From: Pseudolabrys sp. | GTDB taxonomy: Bacteria > Pseudomonadota > Alphaproteobacteria > Rhizobiales > Xanthobacteraceae | DNA: 64,000 nucleotides | Assembly: GCA_029980465.1 (NCBI GenBank) | Contig: JARYIJ010000001.1 | Span: forward strand, 806,001-870,000 | Direction: 5' to 3' | Shown here: one piece after another, positions 11,656-22,412 of the stretch | Position numbering within the stretch: position 1 is the first letter of the stretch | How the letters are laid out: each line of letters begins with the position of its first letter | Notes under the pieces: generated by a model | The model's database searches: none | The model's input: only the letters and a program-made list of their open reading frames with translations | What the model was told of the DNA's origin: nothing | Translations under genes and position numbers: made by a program

Positions 11656-13119
11656 ATGACCGAGCAATCGATCCGCAGCAACGTCAGGCCGTTTGCCGTT
11701 TCCGCGGCGATGCCATGGCTTGTGGGCGCGGGCGTCTATCTGCTGCTCCTCGCGCTGGCGCCCAAGCTCCTCAACGATCCCGACACCTACTGGCATGTCA
11801 CGGTCGGCCGCTGGATTCTCGCGCACGGCACTGTTCCGACCGCCGACCCGTTCTCGTTCACGATGCACGACCGGCACTGGATCACCTTCGAGTGGCTGTC
11901 GGAGGTCGCCTATGCGGCGGCGCTGACGGTCGCCGGATGGCGCGGCGTCGCGATCCTCGCCGCGGCGGCCATCGCTCTCGCATTTGGCCTGCTCGCCCGC
12001 TTCCTGATGCGCCGGCTTCCTCCGGTCGCGGTGCTGCTCCTCATCGTGGCTTCGCTCGCGATACTGGCGCCGCATTTACTGGCGCGTCCGCACGTCCTGG
12101 TGCTGCCGGTCATGGTGGCGTGGGCGTCGGCGCTGGTGGATCGCATGGATCGCCGTGCCGGGCCTCCCTATGCCGCGCTTCCCCTTCTCGTACTCTGGGC
12201 CAACCTTCATGGCAGCGTGATCGTCGGCCTCGGACTGATCGGCCCGGCGGTGATCGAGGCGCTGCTGGACCCGCAACGTCAAGGCAAGCACTGGCGCATC
12301 GTCCGGCAGTGGACGCTGTTTGCGGGATTGGCCGTTGCCGCCGCCTGCATCACGCCTTACGGCGCGGGCCCGCTGCTCGCGCCTCTGAAGACGCTGGGCC
12401 TCGGCCACGCCCTGCAAACGATCATGGAGTGGCGGCCGCAGGATTTCAGCCGTCCCGGCGCGTTCGAACTCGTCCTGCTGCTTGGCATCTTCGCCCTGTC
12501 GCGCGGCGTGAGGCTGCCGCCGGTCCGCGCGCTGGTCCTGATCGGACTGTTGCACTTCGCTCTCGCCCAGACGCGCAATGCCGACCTTCTGGCGATGCTC
12601 GCGCCGTTCTATCTCGCGGCCCCGCTCGCTCTGCAATTCAAGCCGCGCAATCCGGCCGATGGCGCTCCGCGAGCGCCCGCCCATATTGTCGGTCTTGGCA
12701 TCGCCGCGGTCGCGGCTTGCGCGACGATCGTCGCCTTGCGGCAGCCGATCGCGCCGGATGCGCGCATCACGCCGCAAGCGGCGGTCCAGGCCGCCGGCCT
12801 TGCCCACGCCGGGCCGGTCCTGAACGACTATGCCTTCGGTGGCTATCTCATTTACGCTGGCATCGCGCCGTTCATCGACGGCCGTGGCGAGCTCTACGGC
12901 GGACAATTTATCGAGCGCCAGAGCCGGGCCGTGTCCCTGGCAAACTTGCCGGACTTTCTGAAACTGCTCGATCAGTATCACATCGAGGCCACACTCCTGA
13001 CGCCGGAGACGCCGGCGGTGGCCCTGCTCGATCGCCTGCCCGGCTGGCAGCGCGTCTACAGCGACGGCGTGGCGGTGGTGCACAAGCGGCGCATGGCCGC
13101 GCCGCGCGACGGCGGCTAA
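11656..13119 (+). CDS. Polytopic membrane protein, GT-C glycosyltransferase-like
   Basis: The 487-residue protein has about ten or more hydrophobic helices. An early acidic motif DPDTYWH at 41-47 sits in the first periplasmic loop after helix 1, which is the position of the catalytic acidic residues in GT-C lipid-linked sugar transferases. A soluble C-terminal domain of about 100 residues follows (from about 385; NDYAFGGYLIYAGI). I infer a membrane glycosyltransferase or related envelope role. It is convergent with a methyltransferase/GtrB-like pair, which supports a cell-surface glycan context. The specific function is unknown. Confidence 0.65.
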   Translation: MTEQSIRSNVRPFAVSAAMPWLVGAGVYLLLLALAPKLLNDPDTYWHVTVGRWILAHGTVPTADPFSFTMHDRHWITFEWLSEVAYAAALTVAGWRGVAILAAAAIALAFGLLARFLMRRLPPVAVLLLIVASLAILAPHLLARPHVLVLPVMVAWASALVDRMDRRAGPPYAALPLLVLWANLHGSVIVGLGLIGPAVIEALLDPQRQGKHWRIVRQWTLFAGLAVAAACITPYGAGPLLAPLKTLGLGHALQTIMEWRPQDFSRPGAFELVLLLGIFALSRGVRLPPVRALVLIGLLHFALAQTRNADLLAMLAPFYLAAPLALQFKPRNPADGAPRAPAHIVGLGIAAVAACATIVALRQPIAPDARITPQAAVQAAGLAHAGPVLNDYAFGGYLIYAGIAPFIDGRGELYGGQFIERQSRAVSLANLPDFLKLLDQYHIEATLLTPETPAVALLDRLPGWQRVYSDGVAVVHKRRMAAPRDGG

Positions 13120-13802
13120 GCCCGTCCCCAGATCGCGTACTGTGCGCCGAGCGGCACATGCCGCAGCGCCGATTCGACCCGGCGCGCCACAGGCACTGCC
13201 GACGGGAACAGCAGGAAATAACGCGCTTCGATTTCGCACAGCCCAGCGTCGAGGAGCATTTGCCGCGTGCGGCCGGCGCGCAAAAGCACGGCGTCGCGGT
13301 CGAATTCACATCGCGACACCGCCAGGCGAGTCAGCGGATTGAACGGATTGTGCTCGATAATGCAGACTAGCCCGCCCGGCCTGACGACACGACGCATCTC
13401 CTGCACAAAAGACCGCCACCGCTCGGGCGCGACGTGGTGCAGCACGCAAATCGCCGTCGCCAGATCGAAGCAGGCGTCGTCGAACGGAAAGCGCTGCCCG
13501 TCGAAAGCCTCATAATCGGCGTCCGGGTTGTCGAGGCGCGCCCGCGCGATACTGTCCGCCGAGATGTCGATGCCGCTCAGGCGTCCGGCGACATTCCGCA
13601 GAAAGGGATGGAAGGCGCCGACGCCACAGCCAACGTCCAGCATGTTGGGTCTGTCGCAACCCGGCAGTGATGCGGCGACGACGTCGCGCAGCAAGTCGGC
13701 CTTGGCGCGGAGGAAGAAATCATGCGGCAATCCCGAAAAATCAATCGACGACTGAACGACCGTCGCGTAGCTGTCGCGATAGCTATCGAACAATTCGGAC
13801 AT
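13116..13802 (-). CDS. Class I SAM-dependent methyltransferase
   Basis: The protein of about 228 residues has motif I MLDVGCGVGAFH (54-65), an acidic GIDIS motif, and LATAICVLHHV, typical of Methyltransf_11/25 enzymes. A longer frame reaches 13940, but the ATG at 13802 follows GAGG at correct spacing; the ATG at 13808 abuts that ribosome-binding site. The gene overlaps the end of the glycosyltransferase gene by 20 bases, indicating translational coupling. A role in modifying a glycan or lipid carrier is inferred from the neighbour only. Its stop overlaps the convergent membrane-protein gene by 4 bases. Confidence 0.82.
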   Translation of the reverse strand: MSELFDSYRDSYATVVQSSIDFSGLPHDFFLRAKADLLRDVVAASLPGCDRPNMLDVGCGVGAFHPFLRNVAGRLSGIDISADSIARARLDNPDADYEAFDGQRFPFDDACFDLATAICVLHHVAPERWRSFVQEMRRVVRPGGLVCIIEHNPFNPLTRLAVSRCEFDRDAVLLRAGRTRQMLLDAGLCEIEARYFLLFPSAVPVARRVESALRHVPLGAQYAIWGRA

Positions 13803-14799
13803 GACCATCCTCGCCGGCGGCGCGGCCGATGGGGTGCGCGCCGTCTTCCGCCGGACGGTCAAATCCCATCCTTGCCGCGACGACGTAAAGCGGACGCCGT
13901 TTGACCTCCGTGTGAATGCGGCCGACATAGAGACCGACAATGCCTGTCATGAGCATGTTGATTCCGCACAGGAACGACACGATGACGATCGTCGACGACC
14001 AGCCGGTCACGAGATGGCTGTCGCTGCTCAGCCACAGCAGCACGACATAGCTGCCGTAGAGCAGCGCCATCCCCGACACAAACAATCCGCACCAGACCGC
14101 CAGACGCAGGGGCGCGTCGGAAAAGCCGAGCGCCGCGTTGAGCGCCAGGCGGACCATTCGCCACAGCGAATACTTGGTCGCGCCCGCCACCCGCTCGGCG
14201 CGGTGGAACGTGATTTCCGTTTGCCGGAAGCCGAGCCACGCCACCATGCCGCGCACGAACCGGTCCTGCTCCGGCATCTGGCGCAAGGCATCGAGAACCT
14301 TGCGATCGATCAGGCGAAAGTCGCCGACATTGGCGGGAATCGGCACCGAAGAGATCGCGCCGAGGACCTTGTAAAAGAGATGGGCGGTCGCGAGCTTGAA
14401 CGGGCTTTCGCCGGCGCGCGAGAGACGGCGCGCGTACACGACGTCGAAGCCCTGCTTCCATTGCTCGATCATGCGGTCGACGACTTCCGGCGGATCCTGA
14501 AGATCGGCGTCCATGACGATGATCGCCGCGCCCTGCGCGGCATCCATGCCCGCCGTGATCGCGACCTGATGCCCGAAATTGCGTGAGAGGCCGAGATAGC
14601 GGCAGCGCGAATCGTCCTTGGCCAGCGCTTGCAGGACAACCGGGCCGGAATCGGTGCTGCCGTCGTCGACGAAGATCGCCTCGGCCGGTCCGTCCAGACG
14701 GTCCAGCAACAGCCGGACTCGCCGCAGCAGCACCGGCAGCGCGGCCTCTTCGTTGAAGACGGGAATGACGACGCTGTAGCGCACGGAGCTCGTTTTCAT
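13783..14799 (-). CDS. Glycosyltransferase family 2, GtrB/DPM1-like with C-terminal membrane helices
   Basis: The 338-residue protein has a GT-A domain with VVIPVFNEE at the N-terminus, VDDGSTD (44-50), LSRNFGHQVA, and the metal-binding DADLQDPPE (97-105). Two C-terminal transmembrane helices lie at about 228-255 and 265-290. This architecture is that of polyprenyl-phosphate glycosyltransferases such as GtrB and the undecaprenyl-phosphate ArnC family. It would load a sugar on a lipid carrier at the cytoplasmic face. The start at 14799 gives the normal N-terminus; the longer frame to 14898 adds unrelated residues. It is the first gene of the pair with the methyltransferase. Confidence 0.9.
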   Translation of the reverse strand: MKTSSVRYSVVIPVFNEEAALPVLLRRVRLLLDRLDGPAEAIFVDDGSTDSGPVVLQALAKDDSRCRYLGLSRNFGHQVAITAGMDAAQGAAIIVMDADLQDPPEVVDRMIEQWKQGFDVVYARRLSRAGESPFKLATAHLFYKVLGAISSVPIPANVGDFRLIDRKVLDALRQMPEQDRFVRGMVAWLGFRQTEITFHRAERVAGATKYSLWRMVRLALNAALGFSDAPLRLAVWCGLFVSGMALLYGSYVVLLWLSSDSHLVTGWSSTIVIVSFLCGINMLMTGIVGLYVGRIHTEVKRRPLYVVAARMGFDRPAEDGAHPIGRAAGEDGHVRIVR

Positions 14800-14932
14800 G
14801 GGCAAAGCCAGACGAAAAACGAGCCAACCTAGATCGGAGGTAGTTAAGACGGGCTTGCCGCTTTCCAACAGGCCGATTTCCGGCGGCCTGCCGCGCATTG
14901 ACAGGAAAGCCGGCGACCTTAAATTCAGGCTA

Positions 14933-15004
14933 TTCCGAGGGGTGCCCGGGTTCCGGGCTGAGAAAAACCCTTAGAACCTGATCCGGGTCATGCCGGCGAA
15001 GGGA
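14933..15004 (+). promoter_or_regulatory. TPP riboswitch (THI element)
   Basis: The conserved thi-box is complete: GAGGGGTGCC at 14937, CTGAGA at 14958-14963, ACCCTTAGAACCTGATC at 14968-14984, and ATGCCGGCGAAGGGA at 14990-15004. It stands directly before the small membrane protein gene at 15011, and its 3' strand GAAGGGA is also the best Shine-Dalgarno candidate. That arrangement suggests thiamine pyrophosphate represses translation initiation of the membrane protein and, through coupling, of thiC. Confidence 0.96.
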
Positions 15005-15010
15005 CAGGAC

Positions 15011-17402
<2,392 letters not shown>

Positions 17403-17507
17403 CGGTGCTGGAGATCATTATTCTTGCGGGGCCGAACGGCGGCCCGGAGCGCTGCCTCGCGCTTGCGGGAGAGGTAAAACGGACGCGCAGAATGACGGAG
17501 ACAGCCG

Positions 17508-17881
17508 ATGCGGCCGAAGCTTCTGCCTGCCATCGCACTCGCCCTTCTTCCCGCGCCGGCCTTCGCGTTCTCGATCGCGGTGAGCTGGGCCGGAACGAAA
17601 GCCTGCTTCGATCCGCAGTCGCCGGTGATCGCGCTCAAGGACGTGCCCGGCGGCACGGCGACGATTGCGTTTCACATGCAGGATGAGGATGCGCCGAACT
17701 TCCGGCACGGCGGCGGCACGGTTCGCTACATGGGGCAGACGTCGCTCGCCAAAGGCGCGTTCGCCTACAAGGACCCTGCCCGCCGTCGCCGCACCGCTAT
17801 CACTGGACCGCGCAAGCGCGCGACGCGAATGGCAGGGTGCTGGGCCGCGCCGAGACGACGCTGACCTTCCCGCCGAGATAA
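17508..17881 (+). pseudogene. Frameshifted YbhB/YbcL (PEBP-like) exported protein
   Basis: The frame from ATG 17508 encodes a signal peptide (PAIALALLPAPAFA) and then the start of a PEBP-like domain (FSIAVSWAGTKACFDPQSP, DEDAPNFRHGGGT, GAFAYK). After YKDP near 17779 it becomes Arg-rich. Reading one base later from about 17780 gives CPPSPHRYHWTAQARDANG continuing to LTFPPR and a TAA at 17879-17881, which is the expected family continuation. One G appears lost in AAGGACCCTGC (17770-17780). This is either a true inactivating frameshift or a sequence error. An intact, more distant family member is at 22413-22910. Confidence 0.8.
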
Positions 17882-17988
17882 CGCCGACACCGATCCAATG
17901 CGCTTACGTGGTCATGGCCGCGCTGTCCCGGTCCCGATCAGGCAGCGCCGTGCGTGCCCGGGCCAGTATGCGCGACCACGCGACGTGC

Positions 17989-18249
17989 TCAGCAGTCGCG
18001 GCACAGTTGCGGCAACGGGCCGAGCGGATCGCTGACGCGCCGGCCGCTTTCCTCATGCCGCACCGCCGACGGCACGGTTTCGGCATTGGGCTGACGATGA
18101 CCGACCGGCGCCTCGGCGGCCGCGCCGGTCGTCTGATGCGACGGCGGTTGATGACGCAGCGGCGCGGACGGCGCTGCCTGGTTCTGTTGCGCTGCGACGA
18201 CGACGGGAACGAGAGCGGATAACGCAACAGCGATCACCGTGACTCGCAT
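17989..18249 (-). CDS. Small exported protein, unknown
   Basis: The 86-residue product begins with a clear signal peptide (MRVTVIAVALSALVPVVVAA then Q) and continues with a Gln/Pro/His-rich, probably disordered region ending in the sequence LPQLCRDC. A GGGAGG ribosome-binding site sits at good spacing before ATG 18249, which is why I prefer it to the upstream in-frame ATG at 18285. I recognise no family. Confidence 0.55.
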   Translation of the reverse strand: MRVTVIAVALSALVPVVVAAQQNQAAPSAPLRHQPPSHQTTGAAAEAPVGHRQPNAETVPSAVRHEESGRRVSDPLGPLPQLCRDC

Positions 18250-18428
18250 GGCGGCCTCCCGAACTATTTTTCTTTGTAATGGCAAATCCGGCGCGTGGTT
18301 CCACCAGCCACCCGCGTCATCGGCTCGTGGAGTTCGCAGCCGTCGTTGCCGCGATCAGGTTATTGGCCAGGGTCGCGGGATTTTTATTCCAGCCGTCGAG
18401 GCGGCAGTACCTGCATTTGTCGAGTACA

Positions 18429-18692
18429 TCAGTCACTCGTTGGATAAAGTGACGTAAGTAACAACACTGCTTTTTCGTAATGTGGCTTCAAATTTTTTAG
18501 ATGCGCTAGTCGCTTCGAAGGCGGGAGCAAATCTTCAGCTCCGACCCCCGCATATGCGGTTGCAATTCTTTGATCAGGCGTATCGATAACGTCAGGCGCT
18601 TTGAATTCTGATGTTAATTCCTCTATGGCCCCAAGCGGACGTCGAATTACAGCAAAATTTTCGTAGATATAACAAAACCATACGACGTACAT
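18429..18692 (-). CDS. Hypothetical 87-residue frame in an AT-rich patch
   Basis: This frame covers most of an AT-rich island between 18400 and 18720. Its translation has a normal amino-acid mix (segments AIEELTSEFKAPDVID and HLKNLKPHYEKAVLLLTSLY), unlike the Arg-rich shadows nearby. There is no Shine-Dalgarno sequence before ATG 18692 and no recognisable family. It might be a remnant of a horizontally acquired gene, or chance. Confidence 0.25.
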   Translation of the reverse strand: MYVVWFCYIYENFAVIRRPLGAIEELTSEFKAPDVIDTPDQRIATAYAGVGAEDLLPPSKRLAHLKNLKPHYEKAVLLLTSLYPTSD

Positions 18693-19375
18693 TCGAACAC
18701 GCCAATCAAGGACACTATTCGAAGGGGGTCCAGATATGTTTCTGAACCAGCGTGCCGTGCAGGCAGGGCGCTTTCATGAGGTGTTCTGGAAGCGGGATCG
18801 TCCGGGAGGCGGCGGCGCCGACAACTGCGCCGCCCCGCCCGGAGCCGGTTGTGGCCCGCGGGCCGGCGCGCATCGCGCCCAAGCCTTCGGACGATGTCCG
18901 CAGCCCGTTCGCGGGCGAACGGATTGGCCTTGCCGGCGGCGCGGTCCCCGCGCGCGTGCCTCGCAAGCACGCTCCCGGGCGGCCCGGGACCTCGCCCGTC
19001 GGGCATAACGACCCGTCCGTGAGGAGCTCACTTAACGCGAATGCCGCCGGCGCAACGCACCGGCTCGCTTCGCGGAAGCGCGACCCCGGGCTGAGCGTCG
19101 AGGCTTCGGCCTCACGCGAGAGCCGCCGTGGAGCGCCGGGAGGCGAGCGCGTCTTCGCCGGACGCGCGACACGCCTCACCAGCGTGTGTGGTCCCGCTCG
19201 CACCGGGACCGATGGTGCGCCGACCGGCGCTCCATGACCCTCGGCCTGCCGGCCGGGGAAACGGACGACGGGCGCCCCCGCGCCGGCCAGACAACGGGGG
19301 CGATGACGCATGCCTGCCATTATTCCTCATCCTGAGAGGTCTGGCCGGAAATGACTCCAGGTTTTCAAACTCGTG

Positions 19376-19434
19376 TCCCGGGCGCAGCGCAGCGTGAACG
19401 AAGCGAAACGATGCGCTGCAGACCCGGGATCCCG
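19376..19434. repeat. Palindromic intergenic repeat
   Basis: TCCCGGGCGCAGCGCA (19377-19392) pairs with TGCGCTGCAGACCCGGGA further on, giving a long imperfect hairpin around GTGAACGAAGCGAAACGA. Its layout is like other dispersed palindromes in Bradyrhizobium-type genomes. No gene is associated. Confidence 0.6.
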
Positions 19435-19676
19435 GTTTCTTTGCGTATAATCGGGGTCCCGGCTCTGCGGTGCACCATTTCGCCATAGTGCGTCGAAGGC
19501 GCGCGTCAACGCAGTGATGGCTCGTGCTGCACCGCGTCCGGGACACGGAGGCGGATACACGTGATGACAGCCGAACGTGGAACGCCGTTCGCACTACGGG
19601 ATTTCCCGCGTTTGACAACCGCCTTCGCCTTGCCGACCATTGCCGCGACACGTCAACAAGATCGGGCACGACACCC

Positions 19677-19889
19677 ATGGCCGACGACAACGAAAGCACG
19701 CTGCTTCTGGGCGACCTCGAGGACCGCATCGCGATGCTGCGCGACAACATCCGCCAGCTCATCGAGCAGGCTGCCGCGTCGTCCGGCGCCGGCGACGAAA
19801 GCCGCAACGCCGACCGCATCGCCGATCAGCAGGCGGAGCTCGACAAGCTCGTCAAGCAGCGCGACGCCATTCTGGCGAAGCGGACGTAA
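19677..19889 (+). CDS. Small coiled-coil protein, unknown
   Basis: The 70-residue product (start MADDNEST) is almost wholly helical, with heptad-like patterns in LLLGDLEDRIAMLRDNIRQL and QQAELDKLVKQRDAILAK, so a short coiled coil is likely. An in-frame ATG exists upstream at 19524, but its extra residues are low quality. The ribosome-binding site is weak. A strong hairpin follows before the convergent SPW gene. I recognise no named family. Confidence 0.6.
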   Translation: MADDNESTLLLGDLEDRIAMLRDNIRQLIEQAAASSGAGDESRNADRIADQQAELDKLVKQRDAILAKRT

Positions 19890-19964
19890 GGCGCGCGCAG
19901 ACTCTGCCGCCGCTGCGTCGCGCCCGACGCGGACGCGCGGCGAAATTTGCCATTTGCAAAAACG

Positions 19965-20002
19965 AACGGCCGCGCGCCGAAGCACGCGAGCGCGCGGCCG
20001 TT
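19965..20002. terminator. Bidirectional terminator hairpin
   Basis: A perfect 12-bp stem (AACGGCCGCGCG at 19965-19976 with its complement at 19991-20002) with a 14-base loop lies between two convergent genes, 76 bases after the coiled-coil gene and 16 bases from the SPW gene stop. Confidence 0.7.
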
Positions 20003-20017
20003 CCCGTTTGAGCGGCG

Positions 20018-20401
20018 TCAGGCGTGAGTATGGGACGCCATGCCGGGCTGGGTGTTGAGGTCCCAGATCGCGAGGATGAAGGTTATCGCGCCGATGATGA
20101 GCGCGTTCCCCATCGCGGCGTGGCTGACGCTGTAATAACGCAGCACCCACGGCGAGATGAAGAGCAGCACCGCGGCGACGATGTTGATCCACTCCTCCCA
20201 GGGCTGGGCGCGGACCAGCGCGGCGATCGAGAATACGCCGATCACGATGGCGAGAATCCACGCCGTCCATGAGGCGGCAACGGATGCACCCGCCGTGGCC
20301 GGAGCAAACGACAGCGCCCACGGCGAAATGAACAGCCAAATGGCCAGAATGAGATTGACCCAATCCTGCCATTTGTTGGTAATGGCTCGGGTTTCAGGCA
20401 T
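20018..20401 (-). CDS. SPW repeat membrane protein
   Basis: The 127-residue protein has four hydrophobic helices arranged as two copies of a helical pair, each with the Ser-Pro-Trp signature (FISPWALSF and FISPWVLRY), the hallmark of the SPW family (PF03779). Function is unknown in the family. ATG 20401 follows AAGGAG; a longer frame to 20548 adds a low-quality N-terminus. It is convergent with the coiled-coil gene and divergent from the SDR gene. Confidence 0.85.
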   Translation of the reverse strand: MPETRAITNKWQDWVNLILAIWLFISPWALSFAPATAGASVAASWTAWILAIVIGVFSIAALVRAQPWEEWINIVAAVLLFISPWVLRYYSVSHAAMGNALIIGAITFILAIWDLNTQPGMASHTHA

Positions 20402-20667
20402 GACGGTCTCCTTTCGACAGACGTCTGAACGGGACCAGATCGGATCGCGGACTCTGGGCGCCGTCGCGCGGCCGGGAACCCGACGCCCGCGCTGATCCTT
20501 GCTCTCATAACGGGAAAGTGCCGGCAGTCGTTCAATCATGAACTGCAATTAACGTTCCGGCGCATCGCTCTCGCCGTCTGGCGTGGCGCATCCGAAAGGC
20601 TCCTCACGGGCATCATAGCCCGCTATCCTGTTCCGCAACCGAACCGGGAACCGCCGAAGGAATATCC

Positions 20668-21438
20668 ATGACCGACTTGCTGAAAGGCCACATCGCCGCC
20701 GTCACCGGGGCTGCGTCCGGCATCGGCCGCGCCATCGCGCAGGGCTACGCCAGGGCAGGCGCCCGCGTCGTCGTGCTCGACATGAACGAAGCCGGCGCCG
20801 CCGAGGTCGCACAGGAGATCAAGGCGGCCGGCGGCGACGCGGCGGGCTTCGCGCTCGACGTGACGAAGCGCGACGACTGCTTCGCGATGGCGAAGAGGGT
20901 CGCCGACACGATCGGCGCCGTCTCGGTGCTGGTCAACAATGCCGGCATCAACCGGCGCAACCCGTTCGCCGGCGACGAGGCCGCCTTCCTCAAGGACTGG
21001 CAGGACATCATGGCGATCAACCTCAACGGCGTATTCAACGTCACGCACGCCTTCCTGCCGCAGTTGCGCGCCGCCAAGGGCCGCGTCGTCAATATCGGCT
21101 CGATCCAGTCGTTCCTGCACGTGCGCACGCCGAATTCGGCCGCCTATACGACGTCGAAGCATGGCGTGCTCGGCTTCACCAAGGCGCTCGCCGCCGAGCT
21201 CGGCAAGGACGGCGTGCGCGTCAACGCCATCGGCCCCGGGCTGATCGAGACGCCGCTCAACGCCGCGGTGCGCGTCAACAATCCGGCGCTGACCCAGATC
21301 TTCCTCGACCACACGCCGCTCGGCCGCGCCGGCAAGCCGGACGACATCGTCGGCCCGGCGGTCTTTCTGGCGTCGGACATGTCGTCCTACGTCACCGGCA
21401 CCATCGTCATGGCGGACGGCGGCTACCGCACCATCTAG
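20668..21438 (+). CDS. Short-chain dehydrogenase/reductase (SDR) family oxidoreductase
   Basis: The 256-residue classical SDR has the cofactor motif TGAASGIG (13-20), Asn90-Asn-Ala-Gly, catalytic Ser145, Tyr160 and Lys164 (YTTSK), and the C-terminal MADGGY. Asp38 at the end of strand 2 (VVLDMN) favours NAD over NADP. Sequence style is like glucose/gluconate-type or FabG-like SDRs, but the substrate cannot be read from it. It stands alone, with a hairpin directly downstream. Confidence 0.92.
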   Translation: MTDLLKGHIAAVTGAASGIGRAIAQGYARAGARVVVLDMNEAGAAEVAQEIKAAGGDAAGFALDVTKRDDCFAMAKRVADTIGAVSVLVNNAGINRRNPFAGDEAAFLKDWQDIMAINLNGVFNVTHAFLPQLRAAKGRVVNIGSIQSFLHVRTPNSAAYTTSKHGVLGFTKALAAELGKDGVRVNAIGPGLIETPLNAAVRVNNPALTQIFLDHTPLGRAGKPDDIVGPAVFLASDMSSYVTGTIVMADGGYRTI

Positions 21439-21448
21439 CGCGCAGCGA

Positions 21449-21480
21449 AAAGGGCGCGCGGCCTGCGCCACGCGCCCTTT
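21449..21480. terminator. Bidirectional hairpin between convergent genes
   Basis: AAAGGGCGCG (21449-21458) pairs with CGCGCCCTTT (21471-21480) across a 12-base loop, placed 10 bases after the SDR stop and 20 bases from the stop of the facing gene. Confidence 0.65.
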
Positions 21481-21500
21481 CGCGGATCGGAGAAAACAGC

Positions 21501-21956
21501 CTACTTGAGGCCGAGCGCAAGACCGCTGAGATCAGCGGAGACGATCAAGCCGTTCTGCGTACCGGTCAGCGTCAGCACGGCGCCGTTCTGGTTGGTCAGC
21601 ACCACAGCCTGCCCGCCGTGGATCGCCGCGATGCCCACGCCGGCCTGGGCGTAGACGCCGGCGATGTCGGACGGACGGCGGATGTGGGTGACGCGGCCGT
21701 TGAAGTGCGTCTCGGAGGCGCCGAAGGTGAAGCCATAGCTCAGGCCGCCAACGCTGAGCGGATAGTTGCGGCCGTGGAAGTGCAGGACGCCGCTGCCGGC
21801 CGAACCGCCGATCACGAAGCCGGCCTTGAAGATGCGGATGCTGACGGTGCCGCTATCGGCATAGGCCGCCGACGGGACGGCCACCGTCGTGACCGCCGCG
21901 CCGGTCAGCGCAGCGATGGCGACAAACAACGCACGAAATCCTGACGGAAACCGCAT
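21501..21956 (-). CDS. Exported DUF1134-like (EipA-related) protein
   Basis: The 151-residue precursor has a signal peptide ending near AYA-DSG, then a beta-rich domain with alternating hydrophobic strands: VSIRIFKAGFVIGGSAGSGV, YPLSVGGLSYGFTFGAS, DIAGVYAQAGVGIA, VLTNQNGAVLTLTG. This pattern is like DUF1134/EipA envelope proteins of alphaproteobacteria, though I cannot confirm the family without a profile search. TAGGAGGAT lies before ATG 21956, a very good ribosome-binding site. It is probably a periplasmic envelope protein. Confidence 0.7.
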   Translation of the reverse strand: MRFPSGFRALFVAIAALTGAAVTTVAVPSAAYADSGTVSIRIFKAGFVIGGSAGSGVLHFHGRNYPLSVGGLSYGFTFGASETHFNGRVTHIRRPSDIAGVYAQAGVGIAAIHGGQAVVLTNQNGAVLTLTGTQNGLIVSADLSGLALGLK

Positions 21957-22114
21957 AGCAATATCCTCCTAAATGACAGGCAGCTTGGAACCGGACCCCC
22001 CGGCGGCGGGATGAAGCATTCCGACAATCCCCGAGGGGCGAAGCTGGTTCCATAGCAGCCCTGCATCGATTGGGGAACCGGTCTCTTGCGCCCTTGTCCG
22101 AGCCGGGTCACAAA

Positions 22115-22150
22115 TTGCCGGTCTGGAAGGAGTTGCCGGTCTGGAGGGAG
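22115..22150 (+). repeat. Tandem 18-bp duplication containing the ribosome-binding site
   Basis: TTGCCGGTCTGGAAGGAG (22115-22132) is followed directly by TTGCCGGTCTGGAGGGAG (22133-22150), one mismatch. Each copy carries a Shine-Dalgarno sequence; the second is 5 bases before ATG 22156. Confidence 0.85.
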
Positions 22151-22155
22151 CCGCC

Positions 22156-22398
22156 ATGAGCCATGTCACATACCGGATCGTGCGCCACGACGACGGCTGG
22201 GCCTACAAGGTCGGCGACGTCTTTTCCGAGCGTTTCAATACCCACGAACAGGCCCTGAAAGCCGCCCGGCGGGCCGCCGCCGAACAGCGGGTCGGCGGCC
22301 GCACCGAAACCATTGAATGGGAAGACGAAAGCGGCCAGTGGCACCGCGAGGTCGCCCGGGGCAGCGACCGGCCGGACACCGATGTCGAGGACGGCTGA
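22156..22398 (+). CDS. DUF2188-like small protein
   Basis: The 80-residue protein has the pattern of the DUF2188 family: a Gly-Trp beta hairpin (HDDGWAYKVGDVFSERF), then a helix with the ThrHisxxAlaxxAAxxAA pattern (THEQALKAARRAAAEQ), and a final beta strand TIEWEDESGQWH. Function is unknown. It is preceded by a duplicated ribosome-binding-site repeat and is convergent with the YbhB gene, 14 bases apart. Confidence 0.75.
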   Translation: MSHVTYRIVRHDDGWAYKVGDVFSERFNTHEQALKAARRAAAEQRVGGRTETIEWEDESGQWHREVARGSDRPDTDVEDG

Positions 22399-22412
22399 AG
22401 CTGACGCCGGCG

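Larger units (their letters stand above)
18250..19676. other. 1.4-kb stretch without a convincing gene
   Basis: Bases 18400-18720 are clearly AT-richer than the flanks and hold one weak minus-strand frame. Bases 18740-19320 are very GC-rich with open frames stacked on both strands, all with Arg/Ala/Gly/Pro-rich translations and no domain I recognise; this looks like dispersed non-coding sequence. A palindromic repeat follows at 19376-19434. I see no tRNA, promoter pair or RBS-supported gene. Confidence 0.5.
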
